Source: Listeria costaricensis
GTDB lineage: Bacteria > Bacillota > Bacilli > Lactobacillales > Listeriaceae
Assembly: GCF_900183385.1 (NCBI RefSeq)
Contig: NZ_FXUT01000017.1
Coordinates: forward strand, 1-53,756
Direction: 5' to 3'
DNA: 53,756 nt
The notes under the pieces were generated by a model, which searched no databases, was not told the DNA's origin, and saw nothing but the letters and a program-made list of their open reading frames with translations. The position numbers were made by a program, and so were the translations under genes. Position 1 is the stretch's first letter. Each line of letters begins with the position of its first letter. Below, in pieces: positions 1-7,326 of the stretch.

Positions 1-258
1 GTCACATACGGAAACTGCTGCAATATAATTTGAAACAAAAAGTCTTTTTTTGTTTTATTAAACATTTTTTGTAAAATAAATATATTTTATTTGTTGTATA
101 AATTATACGAAAATAAAATATGTTAGGATATATCATATAAGGTGTAGGAAATGCGCAAGAACTGTATCTAAGAGTTAATTTAGAATGTAATAGCAAGGGA
201 AGTATTAGTAAAACCTCAAAATTAGTAAAATCATAAAGTTAAAATTAGGATGGTTGTT
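1..258. other. AT-rich stretch with no gene recognised
   Basis: No convincing coding region on either strand. The only open frame of note (minus strand, about 64 codons) has low-complexity, AT-driven composition and no ribosome binding site. A 10-base direct repeat (attagtaaaa) occurs at 204-213 and 221-230, just upstream of the first small gene; it could be an operator or chance in AT-rich DNA. Confidence 0.4.
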
Positions 259-474
259 ATGAAAAAAAGAGTCATTATTTTCAGTTGCATATGTTTTAGT
301 GGAAATCTACTTTTGTATCTATTATATATAACTAGTTTTAGCATGAGTTTATTGTTTAGTGTGATTATGAACGTGCTGTTAATAACTGCTCTACTAACAG
401 CACTCTATGTACTCATTGATTTTATTATCTGTCTAATATATCGGAAAATGAAAAAGCGAACAAAATCTTTCTAA
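259..474 (+). CDS. Small two-helix membrane protein, unknown function
   Basis: Unrecognised 71-residue protein. It begins with a basic MKKR and is almost entirely hydrophobic. About two membrane helices are predicted by eye (roughly residues 5-24 and 28-58), followed by a basic tail (RKMKKRTK), which suggests the C-terminus is cytoplasmic. I chose the ATG at 259 because AGGATGG at 247-253 lies at good Shine-Dalgarno distance; an in-frame ATG at 250 overlaps that site and is less likely. It stands alone, followed by a strong terminator, in AT-rich DNA unlike the core genes downstream. No domain is recognised, and whether it is expressed is an inference from start context and terminator only. 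Confidence 0.5.
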   Translation: MKKRVIIFSCICFSGNLLLYLLYITSFSMSLLFSVIMNVLLITALLTALYVLIDFIICLIYRKMKKRTKSF

Positions 475-543
475 CGAGCTTTGTGTGGTTTTTGATATGC
501 CCAAAGTATGGACTAGAAAAGTAAGCTTTGTCGTACGTATCTA

Positions 544-600
544 AGCGAGACCAAATACCAATCAGATTTTTCTGGTCGGCATTTGGTCTCGCTATTTTTT
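544..600 (+). terminator. Rho-independent terminator after small membrane gene
   Basis: A perfect 13-bp stem (arms 544-556 and 581-593) contains a smaller inner hairpin and is followed by a run of T at 595-600. It ends the 259-474 transcript. Confidence 0.85.
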
Positions 601-1084
601 TGTGTATTTTTATACAGGCTAAACTTATTGTTTAGTGCTTATTCAGGACTTTTTTCTGTTTGAAAAGGCTATTTAAGTTGAAATATGGAAAAATGGTGAC
701 AAAATCATATTATATATGTATATTTAATGTTTATATAATGGGGAATTCTTTTTTTATACGTATAAATAGTTAAAAGTGATTAAATCATTTGTGGAAAATC
801 ATTCGAAATATTAGAATATCGTATTTTTTTACTGTGATTTATAAGGGCTTTAAGACTGTATTGGTTATACAAGATACAGATATGTTAAAATAAATGAAAC
901 AACATAGAAAGAGGGACAAATAGGAAAAAGTCTTCATCTTTTTGTTAACGTTTGCATTTTGTGATTACGGGAGTTAAAACGATTAATAATACTAGCGATG
1001 TATTTAATTGTAAAAATAAAAGTCATACTAAAAGCTCCATTCGATGGGAAAAGATTCACTACTAGTTTAAATAAGGAGGACAAC
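601..1084 (+). other. Long AT-rich leader region with weak promoter candidates
   Basis: No gene seen. Candidate sigma-A promoters are GTGACA (696-701) with TATATT (719-724) at 17-bp spacing, and TTGGTT (861-866) with an extended TG-n-TAAAAT (886-891) at 19 bp. If either is used, the 37-residue peptide gene at 1085 would have a leader of about 190-360 nt. I could not fold a clear known riboswitch here. Confidence 0.35.
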
Positions 1085-1198
1085 ATGATGGAATGGATAA
1101 TGCCTTATGTACCAATCGTTTTAGAAGTAGCGCTCGTTGCGGGATTAGTATTCATCGGATTGAAAATTTTTAAGAAATTCCAGTTATCAAAAAAGTAA
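1085..1198 (+). CDS. 37-residue hydrophobic peptide with cationic tail
   Basis: Unrecognised small protein. The Shine-Dalgarno TAAGGAGGA (1072-1080) is almost a perfect complement of the 16S 3' end, 4 bases before the ATG, so translation is likely strong. The peptide has a short N-terminus with one Trp, one hydrophobic helix (about residues 8-28) and a lysine-rich amphipathic end (KIFKKFQLSKK). This shape is shared by type I toxins, leaderless bacteriocins, phenol-soluble-modulin-like peptides and small membrane regulators; the sequence alone does not decide between them. It has its own terminator downstream and no obvious immunity, export or antitoxin gene beside it. An upstream in-frame start at 998 lacks a ribosome binding site and was rejected. 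Confidence 0.6.
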   Translation: MMEWIMPYVPIVLEVALVAGLVFIGLKIFKKFQLSKK

Positions 1199-1249
1199 TT
1201 TTAGCAGAAAATGTGTAACTAAATTCATTTGACAAAATAAAATGAATTC

Positions 1250-1300
1250 ATACGACGGTTTTGACTGAGTATAACACGAGGTCAAGCCGTCGTATTTTTA
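1250..1300 (+). terminator. Terminator of the 37-residue peptide gene
   Basis: Long inverted repeat with arms about 1250-1265 and 1281-1295 (core tacgacgg / ccgtcgta, extended by ttgac / gtcaa), followed by a T-rich run. Confidence 0.8.
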
Positions 1301-1481
1301 TGCATTTAGGCGTAGTGCCCGACTTTTTTAGCCATTTTAAATGCTTTCTAAATCATCTAGCGTTATCAAGATTTCATCACACAAACATTCATACCATCAC
1401 ACAGGAAGTACCAGCAAAACGTCCAAATCAGCAAAACCGATTCCAAAAATTTTATCACTAGAACAGTTTTTTGAAAAAGTA

Positions 1482-1510
1482 TTGCAACCGCTTTCTTAGC
1501 GTGCTAACAT
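1482..1510 (+). promoter_or_regulatory. Promoter with overlapping CcpA (cre) site
   Basis: Bases 1482-1496 (ttgcaaccgctttct) match the cre consensus WTGNAANCGNWNNCW at every position. The same bases give a -35 (TTGCAA, 1482-1487) with an extended -10 (TGC-TAACAT, hexamer 1505-1510) at 17-bp spacing. CcpA bound here would block the -35, giving carbon catabolite repression of the PTS gene. Confidence 0.75.
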
Positions 1511-1526
1511 TGAATTAGATTCACAA

Positions 1527-1555
1527 GGATTGTTACCATTCGTTGGGCAAAACCT
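1527..1555 (+). promoter_or_regulatory. RAT antiterminator site (LicT/BglG family)
   Basis: The 29 bases starting ggattgttacc and ending gggcaaaacct match the ribonucleic antiterminator target of BglG/LicT/SacY proteins. The 3' end overlaps the 5' arm of the following terminator, so protein binding would prevent terminator folding. The cognate antiterminator protein gene is not in the window. Confidence 0.85.
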
Positions 1556-1620
1556 AAGTTGATCAGAGGGACACGTGTGTACTTTTGTACCGCTCGTCTT
1601 TGGATAAGCTTAGGTTTTTC
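1549..1620 (+). terminator. Conditional terminator controlled by RAT
   Basis: A perfect 10-bp stem pairs 1549-1558 (aaaacctaag) with 1609-1618 (cttaggtttt), running into Ts. A further outer pairing, gggcaa (1545-1550) with ttgccc (1623-1628), is possible. It sits between promoter and PTS gene and overlaps the RAT, the standard attenuator arrangement. Confidence 0.85.
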
Positions 1621-1656
1621 TATTGCCCAAAAAACAAACAGAAAGAAGGGGTAAGG

Positions 1657-3564
1657 ATGAATTATGAACCACTAGCAAGGGACATTCTAAAAAATGTCGG
1701 CGGGAAAGAAAATGTAGCAAGTGTTTTTCACTGTGTCACACGATTGCGATTTAAACTGAAAAATGAGAAGATTGCGAACTCGGAAGCGCTTGAAAAAATG
1801 GATGGCGTCATTTCGGTTATCAAAAGTGGTGGCCAGTATCAAGTCGTCATCGGCAATCATGTTCCAGATGTTTATAAAGCCGTTTTAGAAGTGGGTGGCC
1901 TTTCAGCTGAAGGAAGTTCAGAAGACGAAGCGACTTCCGGTGGCAATATTTTTAACCGTTTTATTGATATGATTTCTGGAATTTTCACACCGATTCTGGG
2001 TTTGCTCGCTGCGACAGGGATGATCAAAGGGTTTGCCGCCATGTTTGCGGCGTTCGGTTGGCTTTCAACGACTTCTGGAACCTATCAGATTTTATATGCA
2101 GCTGGGGACTGTTTGTTCTTCTTCCTGCCGATTTTCCTAGGCTATACGGCAGCCAAAAAATTCAAAGGCACGCCGTTCATTGGGATGGCGATTGGGGCGG
2201 CTCTCGTATATCCGGCACTTGCAGGACTCAGAGCGACTGAACCGCTTTACACCTTGTTCGACGGGACCATTTTCCAATCTCCTATTCATATTACCTTCTT
2301 AGGGCTTCCTGTGATCTTGATGACCTATTCCTCTTCCGTCATCCCGATTATTGCAGCAGCTTGGTTCGCCTCGAAAGTAGAAAAATGGCTACGCGGCATC
2401 ATTCCTGATGTGGTCAAAACCTTCCTGATTCCTTTCTTTACACTACTGATCGTCATTCCGCTGACCTTCCTTTTAATAGGGCCTATTGCTACATGGGCAG
2501 GTCAATTGCTGGGAGCAGGGGTTATGTGGGTCTACAATTTAAGCCCAATGATCGCTGGGGTATTCCTCGGGGCTTTCTGGCAAGTATTTGTCATCTTCGG
2601 CCTTCACTGGGGACTTATTCCGATTGCGATCAACAATTTGACGACACTGGGATACGACCCGGTTCTCACCATGACATTTGCCGCTTCTTTTGCACAAATC
2701 GGGGCTGTACTGGCTGTCATGATCAAAACGAAAAACAAAAAACTCAAATCGCTCAGCGTACCAGCTTTCATTTCCGGCATCTTTGGTGTAACGGAGCCGG
2801 CGATTTACGGGGTCACTTTGCCACTTAAAAAACCGTTTATCATGAGCTGTATTGCAGCAGGTGTCGGCGGCGGGATCATTGGTTTTATTGGCGTGAAAAA
2901 ATATATCATGGGTGGACTTGGCGTCTTTGGTATTCCGAATTTCATCAAGCCAGGCGCTGCAATTGAACCGGCATTCTGGTGGATTCTTGCGGCGATTGCG
3001 ATTGCTTTCGTACTAGCCTTTGTACTTGTCATGGTAACAGGTTTCAAAGATAAGGAAGAAGCAAGCAACGAACCAGCACCGCAAATTCCGACAACGGAAA
3101 CACTGATCGAGCGGGAAGTGATTTTGAGCCCAGTATCCGGTGAAGTCATTTCTCTCACCAATATCAAAGATGAAGCCTTTTCTTCCGGTGCATTAGGCCG
3201 CGGAATTGCGGTTCTTCCAACTGAAGGAAAACTATTCGCCCCAGTATCAGGAACTATTTCGATGATTTTTCCAACAGGCCATGCGGTGGGGATCACGACA
3301 AACGATGGGGCAGAAATTTTAATCCATGTGGGCATGGACACGGTGCAACTTAAAGGGAAGTATTTTACCGTACATGTGGCGCAAGGGGATAAAATTGAAG
3401 TCGGGCAGCTGCTGACAGAATTTGATATGGAAGAAATCACTCAAGCAGGTTATGATATGACGACGCCGATCGTGGTGACAAACTCGGAGCAATATTTAGA
3501 TGTCCTGATCATCGATGAAAAGACAGTCAAAGCTTTTGACCGCCTCATCACCTTGGTCATTTAA
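1657..3564 (+). CDS. bglP: Beta-glucoside PTS transporter, EIIBCA
   Basis: Membrane permease that imports and phosphorylates a sugar, most likely a beta-glucoside, using phosphoenolpyruvate-derived phosphate. 635 residues in B-C-A order: EIIB at about 1-85 with the phosphorylated Cys26 (HCVTRLRF); EIIC at about 105-460 with many membrane helices and the family motif GVTEPAIYGV; EIIA at about 490-620 with His542 (TGHAVG) and the phosphorylated His557 (ILIHVGMD). The ATG at 1657 follows AGAAAGAAGGGG; an upstream in-frame codon lies inside the terminator and was rejected. The cre site, RAT and terminator upstream predict control by CcpA and a substrate-specific antiterminator. No phospho-beta-glucosidase or bglG gene is adjacent, so exact substrate is inferred from family only. 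Confidence 0.9.
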   Translation: MNYEPLARDILKNVGGKENVASVFHCVTRLRFKLKNEKIANSEALEKMDGVISVIKSGGQYQVVIGNHVPDVYKAVLEVGGLSAEGSSEDEATSGGNIFNRFIDMISGIFTPILGLLAATGMIKGFAAMFAAFGWLSTTSGTYQILYAAGDCLFFFLPIFLGYTAAKKFKGTPFIGMAIGAALVYPALAGLRATEPLYTLFDGTIFQSPIHITFLGLPVILMTYSSSVIPIIAAAWFASKVEKWLRGIIPDVVKTFLIPFFTLLIVIPLTFLLIGPIATWAGQLLGAGVMWVYNLSPMIAGVFLGAFWQVFVIFGLHWGLIPIAINNLTTLGYDPVLTMTFAASFAQIGAVLAVMIKTKNKKLKSLSVPAFISGIFGVTEPAIYGVTLPLKKPFIMSCIAAGVGGGIIGFIGVKKYIMGGLGVFGIPNFIKPGAAIEPAFWWILAAIAIAFVLAFVLVMVTGFKDKEEASNEPAPQIPTTETLIEREVILSPVSGEVISLTNIKDEAFSSGALGRGIAVLPTEGKLFAPVSGTISMIFPTGHAVGITTNDGAEILIHVGMDTVQLKGKYFTVHVAQGDKIEVGQLLTEFDMEEITQAGYDMTTPIVVTNSEQYLDVLIIDEKTVKAFDRLITLVI

Positions 3565-3581
3565 ATTTTACGGAAAAATAA

Positions 3582-3640
3582 AAAGAAGCCGAAAACTAGC
3601 ATGCCCATTTCTACAAGGCAGCCAGCATTTCGGCTTCTTT
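3582..3640. terminator. Bidirectional terminator between convergent bglP and rqcH
   Basis: A perfect 13-bp stem (3582-3594 / 3628-3640, aaagaagccgaaa and its complement) has A-rich and T-rich flanks, so it can stop transcription from both sides. Confidence 0.85.
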
Positions 3641-3644
3641 ATGA

Positions 3645-5354
3645 TTATACGCGAAGTGCGCGAACTTTTTCTTCTTCCGGTGTCACGAAATAGGTGGTCT
3701 GGTTATCATAGGTCACATAGCCTGGCTTAGCGCCGTTTGGTTTCTTGACATGTTTGATAAGCGTGGCATCTACCGGGACACTGGCCGACAGGCGGGCTTT
3801 GGAGAAGTAGGCAGCGATCATTGCAGCTTCCAGAATGCTGGTTTCATCCGGGTCGCCAGATTCAATCACGACATGCGAGCCGGGAAGATCTTTGACGTGG
3901 AACCAGAGATAATGATTTTTTGCCCATTTATTCGTCAGATACTCATTTTGCTTGTTGTTTTTTCCGACAAGAATCGTTTGTCCGGTGCTAGAGCGATATT
4001 TTTCTAGTTTCGGAGCACTGTTTTTCTTGCGCATGCCTTTTTTCTGCCGATAACGCATGTAGCCCTGTTCGCCCAGCTCCTGCCGAATTTCTTCAATATC
4101 TTCCGTGCTGGCGGTATCAAGCTGTGCCTCAATGCCTTCAATATAGCGAATCTCTTCTTTCGTGAGGGCGATTTGTTCCTCAACAAAGTGGACGGCATTT
4201 CGCAATTTTTGATAGCGATTGAAGTAGCTCTGCGCATTTTGCGAAGGCGTCTTCCGCGTGTCAAGTGGAATCGTGACTTTGGCTAGCGCCTCATCGTAAA
4301 AATTCTCCACGGTGATTTCTTTCAGCCCTTTTTCCATTTGATAAAGGTTGGCTGTCAAAAGTTCCCCTTTTATCCGGTAATCATCGGCTTTTTCAGATTC
4401 AAGCAGCGTATTTTCCAGCTTTTCGATTTTCAAAAGATTTCTGGCACGTTCATTGGCCAACAATCGTTCCAGATCATGGGCAAGCTGATGAACGCGGTCA
4501 CGTCTGGCTTTTCCAAGATAAAAGTGGTCGAGCAGCGCACTCAAATCAGTCGCCGTCTCGGCATCCGGATAAGTAACGAGCGGCATAAAGGTATAATCTT
4601 CACGATCCGCTTCTTGTAAATATTGGGGCAGCGGTTCTTGCGTATACGTCCGCACCTTGTCGAGCGTTTCAAAAAAAGCATTCGGCAGTGTCAGCGGCCC
4701 GGCCTCACCAGCTCTCGCCACAATCTCCTTTGCAATCAGCGGACTAAAGCCAGCAAAAGCCCGAACTAGCTGCTTGTCGACCTGCCCCGCCGAAAAATCA
4801 ATGACAGAAAGCAGTGTCGTTTTGTCGGTCTGGAACGGATCCAGCTTATCTGCTTGCGGCGGCAGAATATAACTTGCACCAGGCAAAAGCGTCCGGTAAC
4901 TGTTTTGCGCCGGCGAAACGTGCTTGATACAGTCGACGATCGTCTGCTTTTCCTGATCAACCAGCGTGATGTTGCTGTGGCGGCCCATGATTTCAATATA
5001 AAGGGTCGAACGGCGGTTTTCACCAATATCATCTTTGCCGCGAATATGGAACAGCAGCACCCGTTCATTTGGAATCTGCTCGATTTCTTCAATAATAGCG
5101 CCTTCCAAATATTTCCGCAGCAGCATGCAGAACATTGGCGGCTGAACGGGGTTTTCAGGTATGTCGCTAGTCCACTGAACGCGGGCATAGCTTGGATGTG
5201 CGGAAATCAGTAGCCGTTTATTTTCACGATTTTTTCGGATATAAAGGACCAGCTCATGTGAGAAAGGCTGGTGGATTTTCATTATTCGGCCACTTTCAGC
5301 AGAATTTTTTAATTCCGGCAAAAGGGCTGTCAAAAACATTGCATCAAAAGCCAT
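3645..5354 (-). CDS. rqcH: NFACT protein RqcH / FbpA, ribosome rescue factor
   Basis: Homologue of Bacillus RqcH (YloA) and Listeria FbpA. RqcH binds stalled 50S-nascent-chain complexes and directs C-terminal alanine tailing for degradation; in Listeria the protein was also described as a fibronectin-binding surface protein. 569 residues: NFACT-N (starting MAFDAMF; AHPSYARVQ at 52-60, PPMFCMLLRK at 72-81), middle coiled-coil region, and C-terminal NFACT-R (GKNNKQNEYLT). The conserved Asp-Arg pair, D97-R98 in B. subtilis RqcH as I recall it, reads Glu97-Arg98 here (codon 97 at 5064-5066). The start has an upstream GGAGAAG. It is monocistronic, transcribed divergently from the two-component genes, and ends at a shared terminator. 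Confidence 0.92.
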   Translation of the reverse strand: MAFDAMFLTALLPELKNSAESGRIMKIHQPFSHELVLYIRKNRENKRLLISAHPSYARVQWTSDIPENPVQPPMFCMLLRKYLEGAIIEEIEQIPNERVLLFHIRGKDDIGENRRSTLYIEIMGRHSNITLVDQEKQTIVDCIKHVSPAQNSYRTLLPGASYILPPQADKLDPFQTDKTTLLSVIDFSAGQVDKQLVRAFAGFSPLIAKEIVARAGEAGPLTLPNAFFETLDKVRTYTQEPLPQYLQEADREDYTFMPLVTYPDAETATDLSALLDHFYLGKARRDRVHQLAHDLERLLANERARNLLKIEKLENTLLESEKADDYRIKGELLTANLYQMEKGLKEITVENFYDEALAKVTIPLDTRKTPSQNAQSYFNRYQKLRNAVHFVEEQIALTKEEIRYIEGIEAQLDTASTEDIEEIRQELGEQGYMRYRQKKGMRKKNSAPKLEKYRSSTGQTILVGKNNKQNEYLTNKWAKNHYLWFHVKDLPGSHVVIESGDPDETSILEAAMIAAYFSKARLSASVPVDATLIKHVKKPNGAKPGYVTYDNQTTYFVTPEEEKVRALRV

Positions 5355-5385
5355 TTTTTTCTTCTCCTTTAGGGTTCATCCTTTT

Positions 5386-5414
5386 ATTTTAGCACGTCTT
5401 AAGGGATCCTCCAA
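5386..5414 (-). promoter_or_regulatory. rqcH promoter
   Basis: On the minus strand TTGGAG (5409-5414) and TAAAAT (5386-5391, preceded by TGC) are separated by 17 bp, about 30 bases upstream of the rqcH start. Confidence 0.6.
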
Positions 5415-5421
5415 ATCAGAT

Positions 5422-5451
5422 TTGACGAAACTTTCAGAATCACGCTAAAAT
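5422..5451 (+). promoter_or_regulatory. Promoter of the two-component/ABC operon
   Basis: TTGACG (5422-5427) and TAAAAT (5446-5451) at 18-bp spacing, directed towards the response regulator. It is back to back with the rqcH promoter. Confidence 0.6.
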
Positions 5452-5478
5452 GAATGGGAAAAGAAGGGAGCCGGACAG

Positions 5479-6120
5479 ATGAAAGTGCTGATAGCGGATG
5501 ACAATGCCTTTATTACAGGCGGACTTGAAATCATTTTAAATAGGGAAGAAGATATTGAAGTGGTCGGAATTGTGCAAAATGGGGAGGAAGCGGTCGACTT
5601 TTGCCAGACGGAGCCTGTGGATATTGCGCTTCTTGATATCCGCATGCCTAAAATGGACGGCGTGGAAGCGACAAAACGAATCACCGAAACGTCCTGCACC
5701 AAGGTGATTATTCTGACGACGTTTGACGATGACGCCTACATTATCAGCGCCATTCAAAATGGGGCGAAGGGCTATCTGCTGAAAAATAATGACCCGGCAC
5801 GGATCATTCAGGCGCTGCGAAGTGTCAGCCAAAATCAAAGCATCGTTCAAGAAGAAATCTGGCTGAAAATGAAGGACTCACTTTCGGGACGGACAGATTA
5901 CGCGGCAGTCATGGAACGGCTAGGCTTGACGAACCGCGAAAAAGACATCATGGCAGCAGTGGCGAAAGGATACAGCAACAAAGAAATCGCTCGTCTGCTT
6001 TTCCTATCAGAAGGAACCGTCGCCAACCATATCTCGACACTTCTTGGTAAGCTTGGACTGGAACACCGCACGCAACTAGCGATTCTTTACCTGACAGGAA
6101 AGGCGGGAGGCGAGACATGA
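5479..6120 (+). CDS. NarL/LuxR-family response regulator, LnrK-like
   Basis: Cytoplasmic transcription factor of a two-component system. 213 residues: receiver domain at about 1-118 with acidic D7-D8, phospho-acceptor Asp53 (ALLDIRMPK), the Thr of ILTTF and Lys of GYLLKN; LuxR-type helix-turn-helix at about 145-205 (LTNREKDIMAAVAKGYSNKEIA). Shine-Dalgarno AAGGGAG precedes the ATG. It overlaps the kinase gene by four bases (ATGA), so the two are translationally coupled. With the kinase, ATPase and two permeases downstream it matches the set of the Bacillus LnrJK/LnrLMN linearmycin sensing and export module; it probably activates the transporter genes. The signal is unknown. Confidence 0.88.
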   Translation: MKVLIADDNAFITGGLEIILNREEDIEVVGIVQNGEEAVDFCQTEPVDIALLDIRMPKMDGVEATKRITETSCTKVIILTTFDDDAYIISAIQNGAKGYLLKNNDPARIIQALRSVSQNQSIVQEEIWLKMKDSLSGRTDYAAVMERLGLTNREKDIMAAVAKGYSNKEIARLLFLSEGTVANHISTLLGKLGLEHRTQLAILYLTGKAGGET

Positions 6121-7256
6121 ATGAAAAAATCGGTCTCGATACGATCAGCGCGATTTTTCTAATGTGGTTGGTCTTTTTAGAGATTCCCAACCTGTTTACC
6201 TTTACGCTTTATTTAATTATCACGCTGTTTTATCTGGCGGCCCAAATCTTCCTGTCACTCTGGCGGCATGTGCAGCTAGTCGGCAGTTTGTTGGTTACAA
6301 TGGGGCTACTATGGCTGATTGTCGCTGGGTTTTCACTGCTTTTCTTCCTGTTGCCGTTTGCAGCGGCTGGTTGTTTGTATGCCTTAGACATCCCGCGGCT
6401 TCGTTACCAGTTTGGGCTGTTTGCTGCGTGTCTGTTGCCCGCTTTTTTTGCGAAAGATCATTTGGCGACAATGGGGTATGCGCTTGTGACAGGTCTCGTT
6501 TTTCTATGCACGCATTATTTTTTGGAATTGCAACAGCTGCGGCAAATTCGCGCAGAGGAAACGATACGGCTGGAAGGAAGTCTCTATCAACTTGCACGGA
6601 AACATGAAACGATGGAACGCGGCTTTTTGACGCAGATTCATTTGCTCCGTTTGGAAGAACGCAATCAACTAAGCCATAAAATCCATGATCAGCTCGGGCA
6701 CTCTTTGACAGGCGGCTTGTTGCAGCTTGAAGCCGCGAAAACGTTACTTCAAACAGATCCCCAAAAGGCCGGGCAACTGCTCGATAATGCCATCAAAATC
6801 AGTCAAGAGGGGATCGAGCAGATCAGGCTGACATTAAAGGAGACCAAGCCGGAGCAGGAAAGTCTGGCGCTCGATCGGCTCAAATTTCAGCTGGAAGAAT
6901 TTGAACAAAAAGCAAGTAAGCGGACAATGCTTCAAATCAGTGGGAACCTAAGCCGCATCACGCAGGAAATCTGGTATGTGATCAGTCAAAATCTGACGGA
7001 AGGATTAACGAATATTCTCAAATACAGCGAGGCGACCAACGTCCAAATTGGGCTGGAAGTTTTCAATCAATTCATCCGCTTTGAAATCAAGGATAACGGC
7101 ATTGGCGTGCGGAAACTTGAAAAGAGTCTCGGCTTGATCGGTATAGAAGAACGAACGGCAGCGCTCGGCGGGCAAACGACATTTAATCATCGAACGGGTT
7201 TTGCCATCGTGATGATTTTCCCGATAAAACATGAGAATTTCACGGTCAAAAAGTGA
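6117..7256 (+). CDS. Sensor histidine kinase, HisKA_3 type, LnrJ-like
   Basis: Membrane sensor kinase, partner of the overlapping regulator. 379 residues: five or six hydrophobic helices in the first ~145 residues with almost no extracytoplasmic loop, which fits sensing within or at the membrane; a linker coiled coil; a HisKA_3 dimerisation domain with phospho-acceptor His190 (SHKIHDQLGHSLTGG); and a HATPase domain at about 280-375 with an N-box (LTEGLTNILKYSEA) and G1 box (DNGIGV). Small-loop kinases of this class are typical of cell-envelope or antimicrobial stress modules beside ABC exporters. A weak terminator overlaps the stop codon, which may lower transporter expression relative to the regulators. 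Confidence 0.88.
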   Translation: MNEKIGLDTISAIFLMWLVFLEIPNLFTFTLYLIITLFYLAAQIFLSLWRHVQLVGSLLVTMGLLWLIVAGFSLLFFLLPFAAAGCLYALDIPRLRYQFGLFAACLLPAFFAKDHLATMGYALVTGLVFLCTHYFLELQQLRQIRAEETIRLEGSLYQLARKHETMERGFLTQIHLLRLEERNQLSHKIHDQLGHSLTGGLLQLEAAKTLLQTDPQKAGQLLDNAIKISQEGIEQIRLTLKETKPEQESLALDRLKFQLEEFEQKASKRTMLQISGNLSRITQEIWYVISQNLTEGLTNILKYSEATNVQIGLEVFNQFIRFEIKDNGIGVRKLEKSLGLIGIEERTAALGGQTTFNHRTGFAIVMIFPIKHENFTVKK

Positions 7257-7289
7257 GGAATTGCACTGGGAGCAGCCTCGCTTTTTTAT
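7253..7289 (+). terminator. Weak terminator/attenuator between kinase and ABC genes
   Basis: A 6-bp stem (7253-7258 / 7276-7281, one G-U pair) is followed by six Ts and lies on the kinase stop codon. Partial readthrough or a separate downstream promoter would set transporter levels. Confidence 0.45.
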
Positions 7290-7326
7290 TATACTGAACC
7301 TATCAATTAAAAAAGGAGCGGGAAAA

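Noticed and set aside
2-196. 64-codon minus-strand frame at the window start
   Set aside because: Low-complexity AT-rich sequence without a ribosome binding site or recognisable protein features.
1261-1461. 66-codon plus-strand reading frame beginning with TTG
   Set aside because: It starts inside the terminator of the 37-residue peptide gene, has no ribosome binding site, and shows no protein-like pattern.
2805-3440. 211-codon minus-strand frame inside bglP
   Set aside because: It is the antisense shadow of a strongly conserved EIIC/EIIA coding region; composition is Ser/Pro/Ile-rich as expected from reading the opposite strand.
7231-7326. 32-residue N-terminal extension of the ABC ATPase
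   Set aside because: It lies in the kinase gene and across the terminator-like stem; a good ribosome binding site supports the ATG at 7327.
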